Below are positions 22,579-33,560 of a stretch of DNA of 64,000 nucleotides, in pieces. Position 1 is the first letter of the stretch; every line of letters begins with the position of its first letter. The notes beneath the pieces are model-generated. The model saw nothing but the letters and a program-made list of their open reading frames with translations, made no database searches and was not told where the DNA came from. The stretch is from NCBI GenBank assembly GCA_036850595.1, contig CM072162.1:22925791-22989790 (forward strand), read 5' to 3'. This stretch comes from Rhyacichthys aspro. Its lineage: Eukaryota; Chordata; Actinopteri; Gobiiformes; Rhyacichthyidae. A program made the position numbers and the translations under genes.

Positions 22579-24539
22579 GGGCTCTATGTTTGAGAGTCAG
22601 AGGTGTTTCAACACAGATTGTAAACTGTTTTTAAACATAGCATTTACAGCACGAACAGTTTCCATGTAGCTGTCATCATTAATGTATCTTGATCACAATA
22701 TCATCAACACAATCAATACAATCAATAAATTAAAGATTAAAATGCTATGTCATAGATATTTAAAAAGAGAAGATGCAATAAATAAGCAAACACAAATTCA
22801 CACTTTTACAGTTTGGCCTTGAATGCAACACTTTATCTGCTCACTTTTAAAACTGTGGTTGTTTTTCCTGGAAGTGAAAGACTGAGCAGATTAAACATGT
22901 CACAGAAGTAAAAACAGAGCCTTAATCTGCTGCAAATGGAGACTGTTTCTGCAAAAAACAACAACAAAAAAACAACAACAAATGAAGCAGCTCTCATAAC
23001 TCTAAACTCTGTCCAGTGATCTCCAACGAGAAAGATCTCTTTTGAGACTCTTTGCTCCTCGTTCGATCACGGAGCTGCTCAAATATCCTCGAGTTAAGCT
23101 TATGTTCTTGAATCTGGTTAATTCACGACATTAAAAACTCTGTTCAGTTCATTTTCTGTGAACGACGAAGTGAGACTGAGCCAAGGAGTCGGAGCTGAGT
23201 CTGTTTTGATGCAGAATGTGAGTGAGTTAGTTCAGTCAAGTGTGAGAAAGAGGTTCCTGGGTAAATATTTCAAAATAAAACACGTGAAAGATTGTATAAA
23301 ATGAATTCTTCAGTGGGACAGAGTCATGATAATTACTCTGATGATAGTTTGGTGCATTTAATCAGAACGTAGCTCTACTTTAAAGATGATAAAACTTTAA
23401 ACAGAACAATCCGGACGCTTGGAGGTCGTTCCGGGGTCAGATATCTTCTCCACAGACGTACCTCTGTCTCCTGTGAACCATCTCCTCCTTTAGTTTCCAT
23501 TTAAAGTGAGAGTGTGAGAGTAGTTCTGACCCAGAGCCTGGATCCTGAGCTGCATTAGTGCCACAGCAGATTACAGCAGCGTGTGGAGCCCCCAGCCCGG
23601 ACCACTCTCACGTTAAACTGAGCCTGACGCAGTGTGACAGCAGCAGTGGTCGGACTGTCCCCTCCAACGCCGCTCTGCTCCGGTATCTGCTCCAGTATCT
23701 GCTCCAGTATCTGCTCCGGCTCTGATTACTTTGATTGACCTTCTTCATTTGAATCTAGAAGTGACTTTAAACAGAGCCACATTTATAATCGTTAAGTGTT
23801 AAAAAAGTCTTTTATCACAAATTGAATTAAACTCATTTTACATCCACCAGATTTTTGAAAAAGTTTGTTTTAATATTATTAATAATATAATGATGTCAAA
23901 TATCACATGCATTTTACACATTTGTGGATCACTTATTTTTTCTGGAGATATTCAATTAAAAGTACGACACAATAAATATTTCAAGCGAGCCACCATTAGC
24001 AGATATAATCGTTTAATTCAGTGAAAGATAATTGTCTCTCAGTTCGTTCGTTCACAAAAGCTGCGTGATTCCACTCTGCTGGGTCCAGGAGAGGTCAAAG
24101 GGCACAATTTCAGACATAAAACATATTTTAGGCAAACTTTTTGAAACTTGGATGCATTGTTAATGATTCATATAAAAAGACAGAATGCTTTTTGGAGACA
24201 CTTTGGACTCCATCTGTCGGACGCAGGTTTTACAAATGAATGCTCTGTGTTTTACTTTATATCTGTAAGAAAAAAACAAATGCATTTCATTTAGCCATTA
24301 ACATTTAATCAATAGTTTAAATGTTTAAATAGAATCAGTAAATAACTAATGGACTTCTACAAATTCTACAAAATGTTTATAAAAGTGGTTTTATTTTTAT
24401 GTTTCCTTGAGTCAGATCAGTCAAAACCACTGCTTCCTGACTTCATCCTGATCTTTCAACTGTTCTTTTATAAATGAATCTAATCATACGTTAAAACTAT
24501 AAACAACAGCTCATGAGTCCATCTCAAATCCTGAACTCA
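22579..24539. other. Mostly AT-rich DNA with a small 12-bp repeat
   Basis: At 23677-23720 a 12-bp unit, CTCCAGTATCTG, repeats nearly four times. About 23400-23720 is somewhat GC-richer. No gene or recognised mobile element elsewhere. Confidence 0.45.
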
Positions 24540-25020
24540 GTCCACTCCTGCTGACCTCCTTCTCCTTTTAGCATCCTTTTATCCTCTCCTGTTCCCCTCT
24601 CTTCCTTCGCTGCATATTCAATTCCTCTCCCAAATTGTGCTCTTTCTCTAATTCCCGTCTCTGGTTCTGTGCCGTCTCACATTAACTCCCACAGCTTCTC
24701 CTCCTCGTCGGTTCTCGGTGTATTTCGGGCCGGTGCCTCTGATCTCTTTGTGTCTTGTCCTTTGCGGTGTTCATCTCGGGACTGAACGGGGTGACTCCGC
24801 TCTAACCCAGATGGACTATCCCTGTTCTGTCGTGGACTAAAATAAAACACGAGCATGTTAGCGTCGCGCTCTTGTCGGTAACACGGGCTGCTGTATTATT
24901 CAACAGAGTGAGCCCTCCCTCTGAGCCACACCGGTCCCTGACCTTTTCCCGCGAGTCTCTTTCAGCCGAGCTAAGCCCCGTGATCCACGTCGCACACAAA
25001 GACGGGGCTTTATCCACGTT
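24540..25020. promoter_or_regulatory. Candidate conserved non-coding island
   Basis: Pyrimidine-rich and repeat-free; GCATATTCAATTCC (about 24611) and CCCAAATTGTGC stand out. The right half is CpG-rich. Function unproven. Confidence 0.27.
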
Positions 25021-25228
25021 TTTAAAATGATAATTTCAACTCATTTCTTTGCTGCAGTGTCTCCGTTTTCAGAGGAAGACCACATTTGGACGACTGCTTC
25101 ATCGTTTCAAGACAGGAATGAAATAAACTGGCAGCATTTACGTTTAATATCAACAATTTACTAATAGCTTATGATATAAAAGTAACTGTAGTTCTATCAG
25201 GTCTGAAATCATGTCAAGTCTATGTATA

Positions 25229-25660
25229 ATTCTCTTTCTGAACTTCAATGTGCACCGAGCGCTTCCAACTGAACTCTGGTAAAGTTTGATTAAAGTGTGA
25301 ACCTAAAGTGAACCACAGATGAATCCAAACAGGAAAAGCGACAGAAATTTGCAACAAAAACATGAGAGAATGTTGGAAGAGTGGGACAAAAGAAACCAAA
25401 ACAACATTAAAACGAAATAAAATGAGCAGAGGGTAAACGTAAAACACTGAGAAGGTAAAATACAACGGTAACATGTCTTTTTAGCATTTGGGCTAACCGT
25501 CTGGTGTGTGGCTCAGGGCTTTTTGCAAATGGACTGAATTAAATTGCGTTTTCTCTTTTGGTGTGAACTAAATAAAGCGGACCACAACTTTCGTCTGGTC
25601 CAGGAGGATTTGAGTTGGATTTCCAGACGACAGCACCAACAAAATACACAGTAAACTCTG
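25229..25660 (-). mobile_element. Old dispersed family D, copy D1
   Basis: The reverse complement shares ordered words with 47660-48070: TTTAGTTC next to CACCAAAA, GTTAGCCCAAATGCTAA, GTTTACCCTCTGCT, GGTTCACACTTT and TACCAGAGTTCAGTTGGAAG. The copies are well diverged, so the element is old. No coding capacity remains. Confidence 0.7.
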
Positions 25661-26200
25661 GACTTTTGGACGTCAATGAACAGAAATACATCAAATGAGA
25701 AATGAGGCATAAATTCTACCACATTTTATATAAACGGATAGAACCAGTGACAGTATTCCAATGTAAAGGGATTCCAAATGAACTAAAATATGTTATCTTA
25801 TACAAAATATAGAAAGGACACTTAAAATATTTGATTTAAATCCTATTTAGAAACAGCTTCACTTGAAACAGCCTGTAATAGATAGTCTTTATTGTCCTTT
25901 AGGGAAATGAGTTTTTTACAGTCTGTCACAATATGTAATATAGAATAAACACTGCACAAAAACACACAACAACAACAACCCAAAAAAAGAACACACACCA
26001 TTCATAAAACAATAATTGCACACGAGGATTGACACAAGGTCACAAATTGTTTGGTGCAGCAACAGCAGAAGGAAAAGCTCTTGTGCTGACCTTTACTGAA
26101 CAAATCTAGTGGAAACAAGGCTTTGGTGAAGGTAAATGTCCCAAAGTCAAGTCGTCTTTCAGTGTGTCTCTGTAATTGTAAATGATCCATGATATAAAAG
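25661..26200. other. AT-rich DNA, no gene
   Basis: A short CAA-rich run near 25960-25980; nothing else. Confidence 0.45.
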
Positions 26201-26264
26201 CAACTGGGATGAGCTCCAGCCTCCTTCAAACCCAAATGGGACGAAACAAAAATGGATAAGGGAG
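26201..26264 (+). mobile_element. Tail of the tRNA-headed fish repeat
   Basis: CAACTGGGATGAGCTCCAGC followed by CCTCC and AAAATGGATAAG matches the usual CTGGGATAGGCTCCAGC...GGATAAG tail of this repeat family. Short 3' fragment. Confidence 0.5.
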
Positions 26265-26689
26265 ATAATTATAACAATAAAATCCATAAAATATACTAAA
26301 TGTGTCGTAACTTGCTCTAAAATGAAGCTGGATAATACAACACGACCATATTTGACACATGAAGAAGTGAGCTCCACAGAAAACAGACATTTCTTTGTGG
26401 ATAAATGGAGTGTGCGGGTCTGTATGAAGTTGTCCCTGAGTCGCCGAGGCCTCATCATCCACCATGATCCAGACTCTGATGCATGGACCGGGGCCCGAGC
26501 CCGGAGTCGATAAATCCATCCGTCCTGCTCCGGCTCCGGTTCATCCCTCTTCCTCCTCGCTCCGCTCTGACCGTCGAGGTGAGAGGTGTCCCCAACGAAG
26601 AGCGATGAACGCAGCCGCCGTCCATCAACACAAGGTCGAACCACGTCCAAAACCAGAGACGGGATGGGCTCCGGGGCCCGATGGAGACG
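26265..26689. promoter_or_regulatory. Candidate non-coding island
   Basis: GC-rich from about 26420. CATCATCCACCATGATCC (26452-26469) is followed by CTGATGCATGG. Apparent long frames here continue into the purine array and are not credible genes. Confidence 0.25.
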
Positions 26690-27116
26690 AGGAGGGACGA
26701 GGAGGAATGAGGAGGAGGGACGAGGAGGAAGAGGAGGAAGAGACGAGGAGGAAGAGACGAGGAGAAGGAGACAAAGAGGAAGGGACGAGGAGGAAGAGGA
26801 GGAAGAGGAGGAAGAGAAGAGGAGGGACGAGGAGGAAGGGACGAGGAGGAAGAGGAGGAAGGGACGAGGAGGAAGAGATGAGGAGGAAGAGACGAGGAGG
26901 AAGGAAAGAGGAGGAAGAGACGAGGAGGAAGAGACGAGGAGGAAGAGAAGAGGAGGAAGAGAAAAGAAGGAAGAGACGAAGAGGAATGGAAGAGGAGGAA
27001 GGGAAGAGGAGGAAGAGACGTGGAGGAATGGAAGAGGAGAAGGAGACAAAGAGGAAGGGACGAGGAGGGACGAGGAGGAAGGGAAGAGGAGAAGGAGACG
27101 AGGAAGGAGGAAGGAC
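26690..27116 (+). repeat. Purine-rich 15-bp minisatellite
   Basis: About 430 bases that are almost all A and G on the plus strand, broken by occasional single C or T. The basic unit is GACGAGGAGGAAGAG, with GGAAGGGAAGAG and GGAGAAGGAGAC variants. Strand asymmetry removes stops, giving spurious frames of up to 328 codons on both strands (serine/leucine-rich on minus, arginine/glutamate-rich on plus). Confidence 0.93.
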
Positions 27117-27200
27117 GGCAGAGATGGAACGAAAAGTAGATTCAAGAGGAGCTCTGTAAAGTTTTATGTGGATCTCCAATAAATTTAATGTGTTTGGCTC

Positions 27201-27408
27201 TAGGTTTTAAATTGGTTTTGAACAGGTTTTAGGAGGATCTGAACAGGTTTTAGTAGAATTTGAACTGGTTTTAGCTGGATTTGAACATGTTTTAGTTGGA
27301 TTTAAACAGATTTTAGTTGGATTTGAACAAGTTTTAGATGGATTTAAACAGGTTTTAGATGGATTTGAACAGGTTTTAGATAGATTTGAACATGTTTTAG
27401 ATCTGAAA
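27201..27408 (+). repeat. 21-bp minisatellite, array 3
   Basis: About ten diverged copies of GGATTTGAACAGG plus TTTTAGAT or TTTTAGTT. Confidence 0.92.
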
Positions 27409-27450
27409 CAAACCTGTCTTTTAGGTTAAGCCATTTGTTTGCCATTAACT

Positions 27451-27491
27451 CCAACTAAAACCTGTTCAAGTCCAACTAAAACCTGTTCAGA
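27451..27491 (-). repeat. Two inverted 21-bp units beside array 3
   Basis: CCAACTAAAACCTGTTCAAG and a second copy read on the opposite strand to array 3, after about 40 bases of spacer. Together with array 3 they can pair as a short inverted repeat. Confidence 0.8.
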
Positions 27492-27494
27492 TTC

Positions 27495-27642
27495 ATCATC
27501 ATTTAAAAACTGCATTTTGTGTTTCCTTGAGTTATCTTTGTCTAATATTTCAATTAGTTTAATCTGAAATTTAAAGTGTGACAAATGTTTAAAAAACCTA
27601 AGAATTGAGGAAGGGGGCGAATACTTTTTCCCACCAGTGTAA
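27495..27642 (-). mobile_element. Tc1-like transposon end (remnant)
   Basis: On the minus strand this reads TACACTGGTGGGAAAAAGTA, TTCGCCCCCTTCCTC, then TTTGTCACACTTTAAA, GACAAAGATAACTCAAGG and AAACACAAAATGCAGTTTTT. I recognise this order as the terminal region of a common teleost Tc1-like element. Only about 150 bases remain and no transposase is present. Confidence 0.7.
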
Positions 27643-27997
27643 CTCTCTCGTCAGACGTGACCCGGAGCCGAGAGCTGCCCGTGAAGCTGTAGAGTGCCGG
27701 GGCAGCGCGATAATTAGATTTTTGTCAACGCGACACATTTTCTGGTGTGGATTATGACGTGTGGGCAGCAGGAGAGCAGCCCACTCAGCACATTTTCACT
27801 CTTTTACCCAAAATACACCGGGCTCAGACAAAAGGGACGGACTGGACTTTAGTCACAGCCAGAAGTTCCATCGAGTCCTGGAGCCTTGGGGCAGTTTTAA
27901 GGGGATCCTTCAGGAGAGAACGGACTGCAGCTGAACTTTAGTTTTGTCATTTTATTCACCGGAAAGCAAATGGGATTTCTCTGTCTTAGATGGTCTA
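27643..27997. other. Moderately GC-rich DNA, no gene
   Basis: A 64-codon frame (27747-27941) has no recognised domain. AGAGTGCCGGGGCAGCGCG near 27691 is locally CpG-rich. Confidence 0.4.
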
Positions 27998-28569
27998 AAA
28001 ATGGACTTGAACAGGTTTTAGATGGACTTGAACAGGTTTTAAATGGATTTGAATAGGTTTTAGATGGATTTGAACAGGTTTTAGATGGATTTGAACAAGT
28101 TTTAAATGGATTTGAATAGGTTTTAGATGGATTTGAACAAGTTTTAAATGGACTTGAACAGGTTTTATATGGATTTGAACAGGTTTTAAATGGACTTGAA
28201 CAGGTTTTATATGGATTTGAAAAGGTTTTAGATGGATTTCAACATGTTTTAGATGGATTTAAGCAAGTTTTAGATAGATTTGAACAGGTTTTAGATGGAT
28301 TTGAACAGGATTTAGGTGGATTTAAGCAAGTTTTAGATAGATTTGAACAGGTTTTAGATGGATTTGAACAGGATTTAGGTGGATTTAAGCAAGTTTTAGA
28401 TGAATTTAAGCAGGTTTAAGATGGACTTGAACAGGTTTTAGATTAATTTGAACAGGTTTTTGATGGATTTGAACAGGATATAGATGGATTTAAGCAAGTT
28501 TTAGATGGATTTGAACAAGTTTTAGATTAATTTGAACAGGTTTTAGATGGATTTGAACAAGTTTTAAAT
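27998..28569 (+). repeat. 21-bp minisatellite, array 4
   Basis: About 27 copies. Variants include GGACTTGAACAGG, GGATTTAAGCAAG and GGATTTAGG. A 63-bp three-unit block (28258-28320) is repeated directly at 28321-28383, showing local higher-order duplication. On the minus strand each unit reads GTTCAAATCC plus ATCTAAAACCT. Confidence 0.95.
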
Positions 28570-28635
28570 GGACTTGAACTCATGACCTTCTTGCTGTGAA
28601 GAAGGAGCACTAACCAGTCTGCTACGGTGAACCCC
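28570..28635 (-). mobile_element. tRNA-like head of a SINE-type fish repeat
   Basis: On the minus strand: CACCGTAGCAGACTGGTTAG (A-box region), CTTCACAGCAAGAAGG, then GTCATGAGTTCAAGTCC, whose AGTTCAAGTCC (28570-28580 on plus) fits the Pol III B-box consensus GGTTCRANTCC except at the first base. I recognise the GTGGTTAGCACTG...CACAGCAAGAAGGTCCTGGG order from fish repeats. The body that normally follows the B box is absent; array 4 starts there instead. Confidence 0.65.
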
Positions 28636-29029
28636 AGTCACATGAACATAACTTGATGCATTTTTATATTTTGAAAAAGGGCCCTGAGAGGTGCTCACAG
28701 GCCGTAGAAAAGAGGGAGTAAAGTGTACTATGAAACTATGAAATTTTGCCTCTAGATGCTTCTACTTTTCAAAAGCAGCTCCACAGTGAGTAGAAATGAG
28801 TCCAATAATGATGCTTGACTGATATCACTGGGGTCTTTAGCCTCCACTTTACTGATATTAAGCTAAAAACGGTTAAATGCAGTACAATAGAAATCCCAGT
28901 CTCCCATTGTCTTGTGAATGGAGTGTATTTTTCCAACCTCTGTGATGTCAAAGAGAAAGTGTCTGTAAAACCACACAAAGCTCTGTCTCTGGAACACAGT
29001 GGGCAGAAGGATGGGGCTTAGCCAACTTC
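28636..29029. other. Unremarkable DNA, no gene
   Basis: Two opposed short frames at 28769-29021 have no recognised domain. Confidence 0.45.
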
Positions 29030-29320
29030 TGCGAGGCGTCCTGACTTAAGTTGAGCTCCAGACCGGGGTCTTAATATTCTGTGGCGGTGGCAGAGCCGCT
29101 CTTCTGCACGACCAATCCCATCGTCAAGTCAAATTTGCATTAGCAAATGGGAAAGCGGCGACGGCCTATTTGTTAATCTGATCTTTGTTTACCCAACACT
29201 CTTGTAATCCACTTTTAATTAAATAGCCGCCCAAATATGTGCGAGCAGCAGTTTGACTTTGTCTGTGCCCACATCGGCAGACTGGAGACAGACAGGAAGA
29301 AAGACTGGTGTGTGCTTTTT
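29030..29320. promoter_or_regulatory. Candidate conserved island (POU/FOX-like sites)
   Basis: Repeat-free. Contains an exact octamer ATTTGCAT (29133-29140), a FOX-like TGTTTAC (29186-29192) and TTAATTAAAT (about 29216), separated by CpG-rich spacers (AAAGCGGCGACGG). This clustering is characteristic of developmental enhancers; not proven here. Confidence 0.38.
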
Positions 29321-30459
29321 ACTCACGCCGTCGTCGAGCTCCACTGGAACTGCACAAGTCGGCTTTTTAGGGATTTTTGGAAAAAGAAAATAGTCGACCC
29401 CCAAAGAATAATTACATTGTGACACTAAAAATGTACATCGAACTCTTTCCATATGTCGCCATTTGTCCAGAAAAGATTCTTCATATGGATTCTTGACACA
29501 TTCATGGATTGTGCACAAAAGAAAAGCTACTGTCAAGCATTAAAACACAAGGAAACACTTGTTTTTCTTTTTTGTTAGTTTTAAAAATAAATTGTCTTGA
29601 AGGTCTTTCTGAAAGTAGTCGAGTGTTTCTCTTCATTATCGATGTAGCCTCACATTTGTTTTTTGTTTTTTTTCCACAAATCTGATCCTTTAACACAAAA
29701 CTAAAATGCACAGAGAGGTTTTGGTAGATATGCTTATTTTATTTCTACTTAACACAAATATTTAGCCTGGTCTCTGAATGCAGACAAATCAAGCCTAAAC
29801 TGTTCCCATTGGTCTGACAGGATCCGTACAGTTTGTTTTGCTGTTTTTATAACTTTAAATTATTATTTGTGAAGTATACAGACACAGAAAAATCTATTTA
29901 TTCTTCTTAAATGAAAAAAAGGTTGTACTCAAAGAACGGGGAGAAGCTCTCAATCGTCGGTCCTGAAATTAACACATTTTTATAATATTTTCAGAATTCT
30001 ATTGCAACAAAATATTATAATTAAATTGTTATTGTAATTAATCTAATTTTAGATTTTTTTTTTTACATTTTAAAACAATATATTTGAATAATAAATGACC
30101 AAATGTATAAATTATGAGACGTTGCTTGCTCTGGCCTTATGTCCAAATATGGTCGATAGCTTCCTTGTGTGAAAACCATGTTAGTTTTAGTTAATGATGT
30201 GTTGATAAGGAACACGAGGCACTTCTGTTCACAAAAGTTAAGCACAAAAGGTGAAAAGAATCAGTAACTTTTAATGAATCACATTTAGAAGAAAAATGAA
30301 AGCTTTGTATTCAAATATTTGTGAATGAGGCCCATTGTTTCCAAAAGAGAGGTGTAAACACGCAAAAGTTTCAAAATAAAACCCCCCATCTCTTCTCCTT
30401 CAGCCAGTATTGGTTCTGTCAGCAGAAAACCCTCTGAGATACGTTTTATTCACTTTCTC
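29321..30459. other. AT-rich DNA, no gene
   Basis: Short frames only. AACTGTTCCCATTGGTCTGAC near 29799 weakly echoes the A/B element core but lacks flanking support. Confidence 0.45.
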
Positions 30460-31000
30460 TTTTCCTTTGCGTCAAACTTAAATTACTCTGTGCATTATTC
30501 CCCGAAGCCATACGGCGCATAAACAAACTGCAGCTGTACCGTTTTCATATTTACAGTCACGGGTCACTTCTGGAGATGCAGCTTATCCCATTGTCTGGTC
30601 AAATATCTAATTCTACTCTCACAATAGATTTGTATATCCTATCTGTCATAAAGCACAGGCTGCGTGGAATAAATCAACTCTCACATATACAGCCCTGTCC
30701 CTGTCCCGGCGGCGCACAATATGGCTGCATAATGTCCTTTATCTGTTTAAAGCTAATGCCATCCAAGGCCTGATAATGCGAGCAGATACCTGGTAGGCAA
30801 TTACATCTCCGTACGATTCCCTGTGCAATAAAAATGCATCAGTAATAGAAAAAAACCAGAGTAAATAGCAGAGTGAATACAGCAGACCCCACAGTGACAT
30901 ATTGTCATTCATCTGCTGTTTGGACACGTAAAGGAAGCCCGTGGCAGGGACATTGTGTCTCTGTCGAGGCATTAGAAGGGACACCACGGTATTTTCAATC
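30460..31000. promoter_or_regulatory. Candidate conserved non-coding island (best texture)
   Basis: About 540 bases without simple repeats, balanced in base composition and different from both flanks. It includes CATAATGTCCTTTATCTG, AAAGCTAATGCC, CTGATAATGCGAGCAG, GGCAATTACATC, ATAAAAATGCATCAG and ACATATTGTCATTCATC. Of all the islands this looks most like a long conserved enhancer. No splice-bounded open frame is apparent. Confidence 0.4.
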
Positions 31001-32229
31001 CCAACACGGATCTAAATAACTTACTTCTTGGATATTTGGATGTTTTTTTTCTGTCGGAGGATTCAAAAAGGCAGATCGTGTAAATGGAAAAGACACAAAG
31101 GAGCTGGGTTCTGTTGTTGTTAGAGTCGGGCTCGAGCAAAAAGTGAGGATATTTCAGTGAGTTTTTGGTTTAAATGAAGAGTTAACCCTGAAATTTTGCA
31201 GATGTATCATTGTCTGCTTCAAGATTTTAAACTTTTTCTGACTTTAATGCAGCAATGCCATCAGTCCTCGTCAAAAACATACAGTATAATATAAAAACGA
31301 GCACATTCTTCTTACTGTATGCAGGTTTTTTTTATCTTTTAAGCTTATTGTAAATGTAGATTGAGGCGACAAAAGGGTAAATGTGTGTTGGTGAGGCTTG
31401 GTGTAACTTCTCTGGACAATAACTACACTTTGTTAAATTAAACCAGCTCTTATTAAACAGAAGAGGAGGCTTAAGGCACAGTTTGTCACTTTATAATGTG
31501 TGGAAAACTCCCCCAATTACACCATCACAGACCATCCACTGCTTAAAGAGACTGATACTAACCTCTCACTGGGTCAAACTCAGGTTAAACCAGTCCATCT
31601 CAGAGATATAAACTCATCACAGACCAGTGGACTTTAGTTTATTAGGAATATTCACCTCAAACCTCCGTCCAGATGCCTTTTTTTGGCAAAACAAAACCTT
31701 TTCTTGAGTCTGTCCTGGAGACCGAGAACCTCCACAGACAAACTAAGAATGTGTGACGTAACACTCCTTCAGTTCTTCTCATAAACCTTTAGAAAACAGA
31801 CAAAAGTTGGTGGAAAATGTCCTTAACCTTGTTGCAAGAATGAGCCCCAAAAAATAAATTAAAAGAGTGTTTTTTTCCTCCAGCAGGACTCAGTTTGTCC
31901 TCTTTGAGCAGCTGACGTAAAAGAACTAAAATCTCCTTCTACTGAGAGCTTTATGAAGATATCTTTCTAATATAAGTCTTTTTTTGTCATAAATGCCATG
32001 TATCTGTAAAAAAAACATTCAATTTTATGTATTTGTCTTGTAAAATATAAATGTTCTGCATCATATTTTCAGGTGAAAGTCACACAGTGTGTTTTCATTT
32101 TTAATTTCTCATGTTTTCTCTGTATTTTCTGGTTAAATCTGGTTCCTGCTGAATCTGCAGGTGCCTGTGTCTTTAACACAGTCGACCGTAAGTACTCAAT
32201 TCTCACTGTAAACACTCCACTGTTTGTAA
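31001..32229. other. AT-rich DNA, no gene
   Basis: Nothing recognised. Confidence 0.45.
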
Positions 32230-32610
32230 GAAGTATTTAGCCGTGCCAGGCCATGAATATTCATCGCCGGGTTCACTTTTCTCATAAAGCCGCAGTCATA
32301 AAGGCTCTAATACAGCGGCGTTCGCGGGGCCCGAGTATTAAAGCTGGATTTAATAGAGCCGTGAGTATGGACGGACTCATTATCTTTCTATTAGCCTCGG
32401 CGCTGTGTGCTCTCCGCCGCCAGGGTTACACCAGCCTCTATTAGGTTAGCGGTCACTGAAAAAACACACTCATATCGGCTAATTTACTGTTCGCCGCTGC
32501 CCAACGCTGATGGTTCCGGCAAATAACGAGCGTCCTCCTTTGGACTTGATTTACGAGGCCGCCGTAGCTGTTATAATCTGTGTGTTTTTGTGTTAAACGC
32601 CGAGGCAGAA
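32230..32610. promoter_or_regulatory. Candidate conserved island with POU-like palindrome
   Basis: Contains the perfect 12-bp palindrome ATGAATATTCAT (32253-32264), the same half-sites as the 14792-14814 palindrome but without the spacer. CpG-rich around it (ACAGCGGCGTTCGCGGGGCC), with GAGTATTAAAGC and GGATTTAATAGAGCCG words. No gene. Confidence 0.38.
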
Positions 32611-33423
32611 CAATACGTGAGACAGAGGAGGGCACTCGTAAATCCAAACTGGAACCAGACACGGAGAAGAAAAGAGTGTGGGTTTATTCACTTTATATTT
32701 ATGACACATTCGTCAGATTTGATGAGTTTAGGAGCAGCAAACGTGGACAAAATATGACCAAACAATAGATATCTTTGTGTTTTTTTCTCCTTGTGTGACT
32801 CTAATGTCTGCTGTGTGTCTGATGATTAAAAACACTGGACGGATGCTGCTTTTGTGAACTGTTTAAGGTGATTTGGAACTTCATTTAGCAGCAACGGTTC
32901 ATTATAAAGAAATATCCAAATATGCAGATGTTTTGTTCTTTAACACCTAAACAAAAAAAAACATTTCACCTTTGTCTCATCGGTGAAGGAGGCCTTTCAT
33001 GCATCATTTTCTTTGCTGAAAGTGACTCTTGAGTACACAGAGTAGGGTCTAACTCTGACGGGACCACCAGTAATACCCCAAAAACAAGTGGCAAATAAAC
33101 CATTATGGCTTAGATTTGTTAGAAAATGGATTTGTTTAATGCACAATGAGAGAGGTTTTCACATTTACAATTAAAAGCCTACGTGGCAAACAATCTACTC
33201 TTACGTGACTGGATTTTCCTCAGAACTGGAAACAAATATGTGATTCTAAAACCTTTTACTCTTTACTTTATAAATGCACACAATAGTTTTAGAATTGTAC
33301 GCTTCCACAACAAACACAGAAGGAAAGAAAGAAAGAAAGAAAGTAAGGCTCTTTATGTCCTTCTCTGTTACTGTTCTCTCCAGCTTCTTCCAAAAGTCCA
33401 AACACTCGTTGTTCAAGTAAAAT
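32611..33423. other. AT-rich DNA with AAAG microsatellite
   Basis: (GAAA)n at about 33322-33342. No gene. Confidence 0.5.
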
Positions 33424-33560
33424 GGTGACTCTAGAGTGCCCCTAGTGGATGAATGTGAGAGTGAGTAGTTTGTGTTAATCCAGAGTGTCAAAGCTGCTGG
33501 GATAGGCTCTAGTCACATGACCCCAACAAGACCAAGAGACAGAAGATGAATGAATAAGTT
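33424..33560 (+). mobile_element. 3' part of the tRNA-headed fish repeat
   Basis: Order of words GTGACTCTAGAGTGCCCCTA, GAATGTGAGAGTGAGTAG, AAGCTGCTGGGATAGGCTC and AGAAGATGAATGAATAAG matches the body and tail of this widespread repeat. The stretch normally between the GTGAGTAG part and GCTGCTGGG is shortened. Confidence 0.65.

Noticed and set aside
26159..27145. 328-codon minus-strand frame, plus 198- and 231-codon plus-strand frames
   Set aside because: They lie on the purine-rich 15-bp array. Strand asymmetry removes stop codons and the predicted peptides are pure low complexity.
28570..28635. Complete tRNA gene
   Set aside because: Only A-box-like and B-box-like words in a known repeat head; no acceptor stem or anticodon arm can be formed by eye.
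29795..29825. Another core-like CCCATTGGTCTGAC
   Set aside because: No arm similarity on either side.
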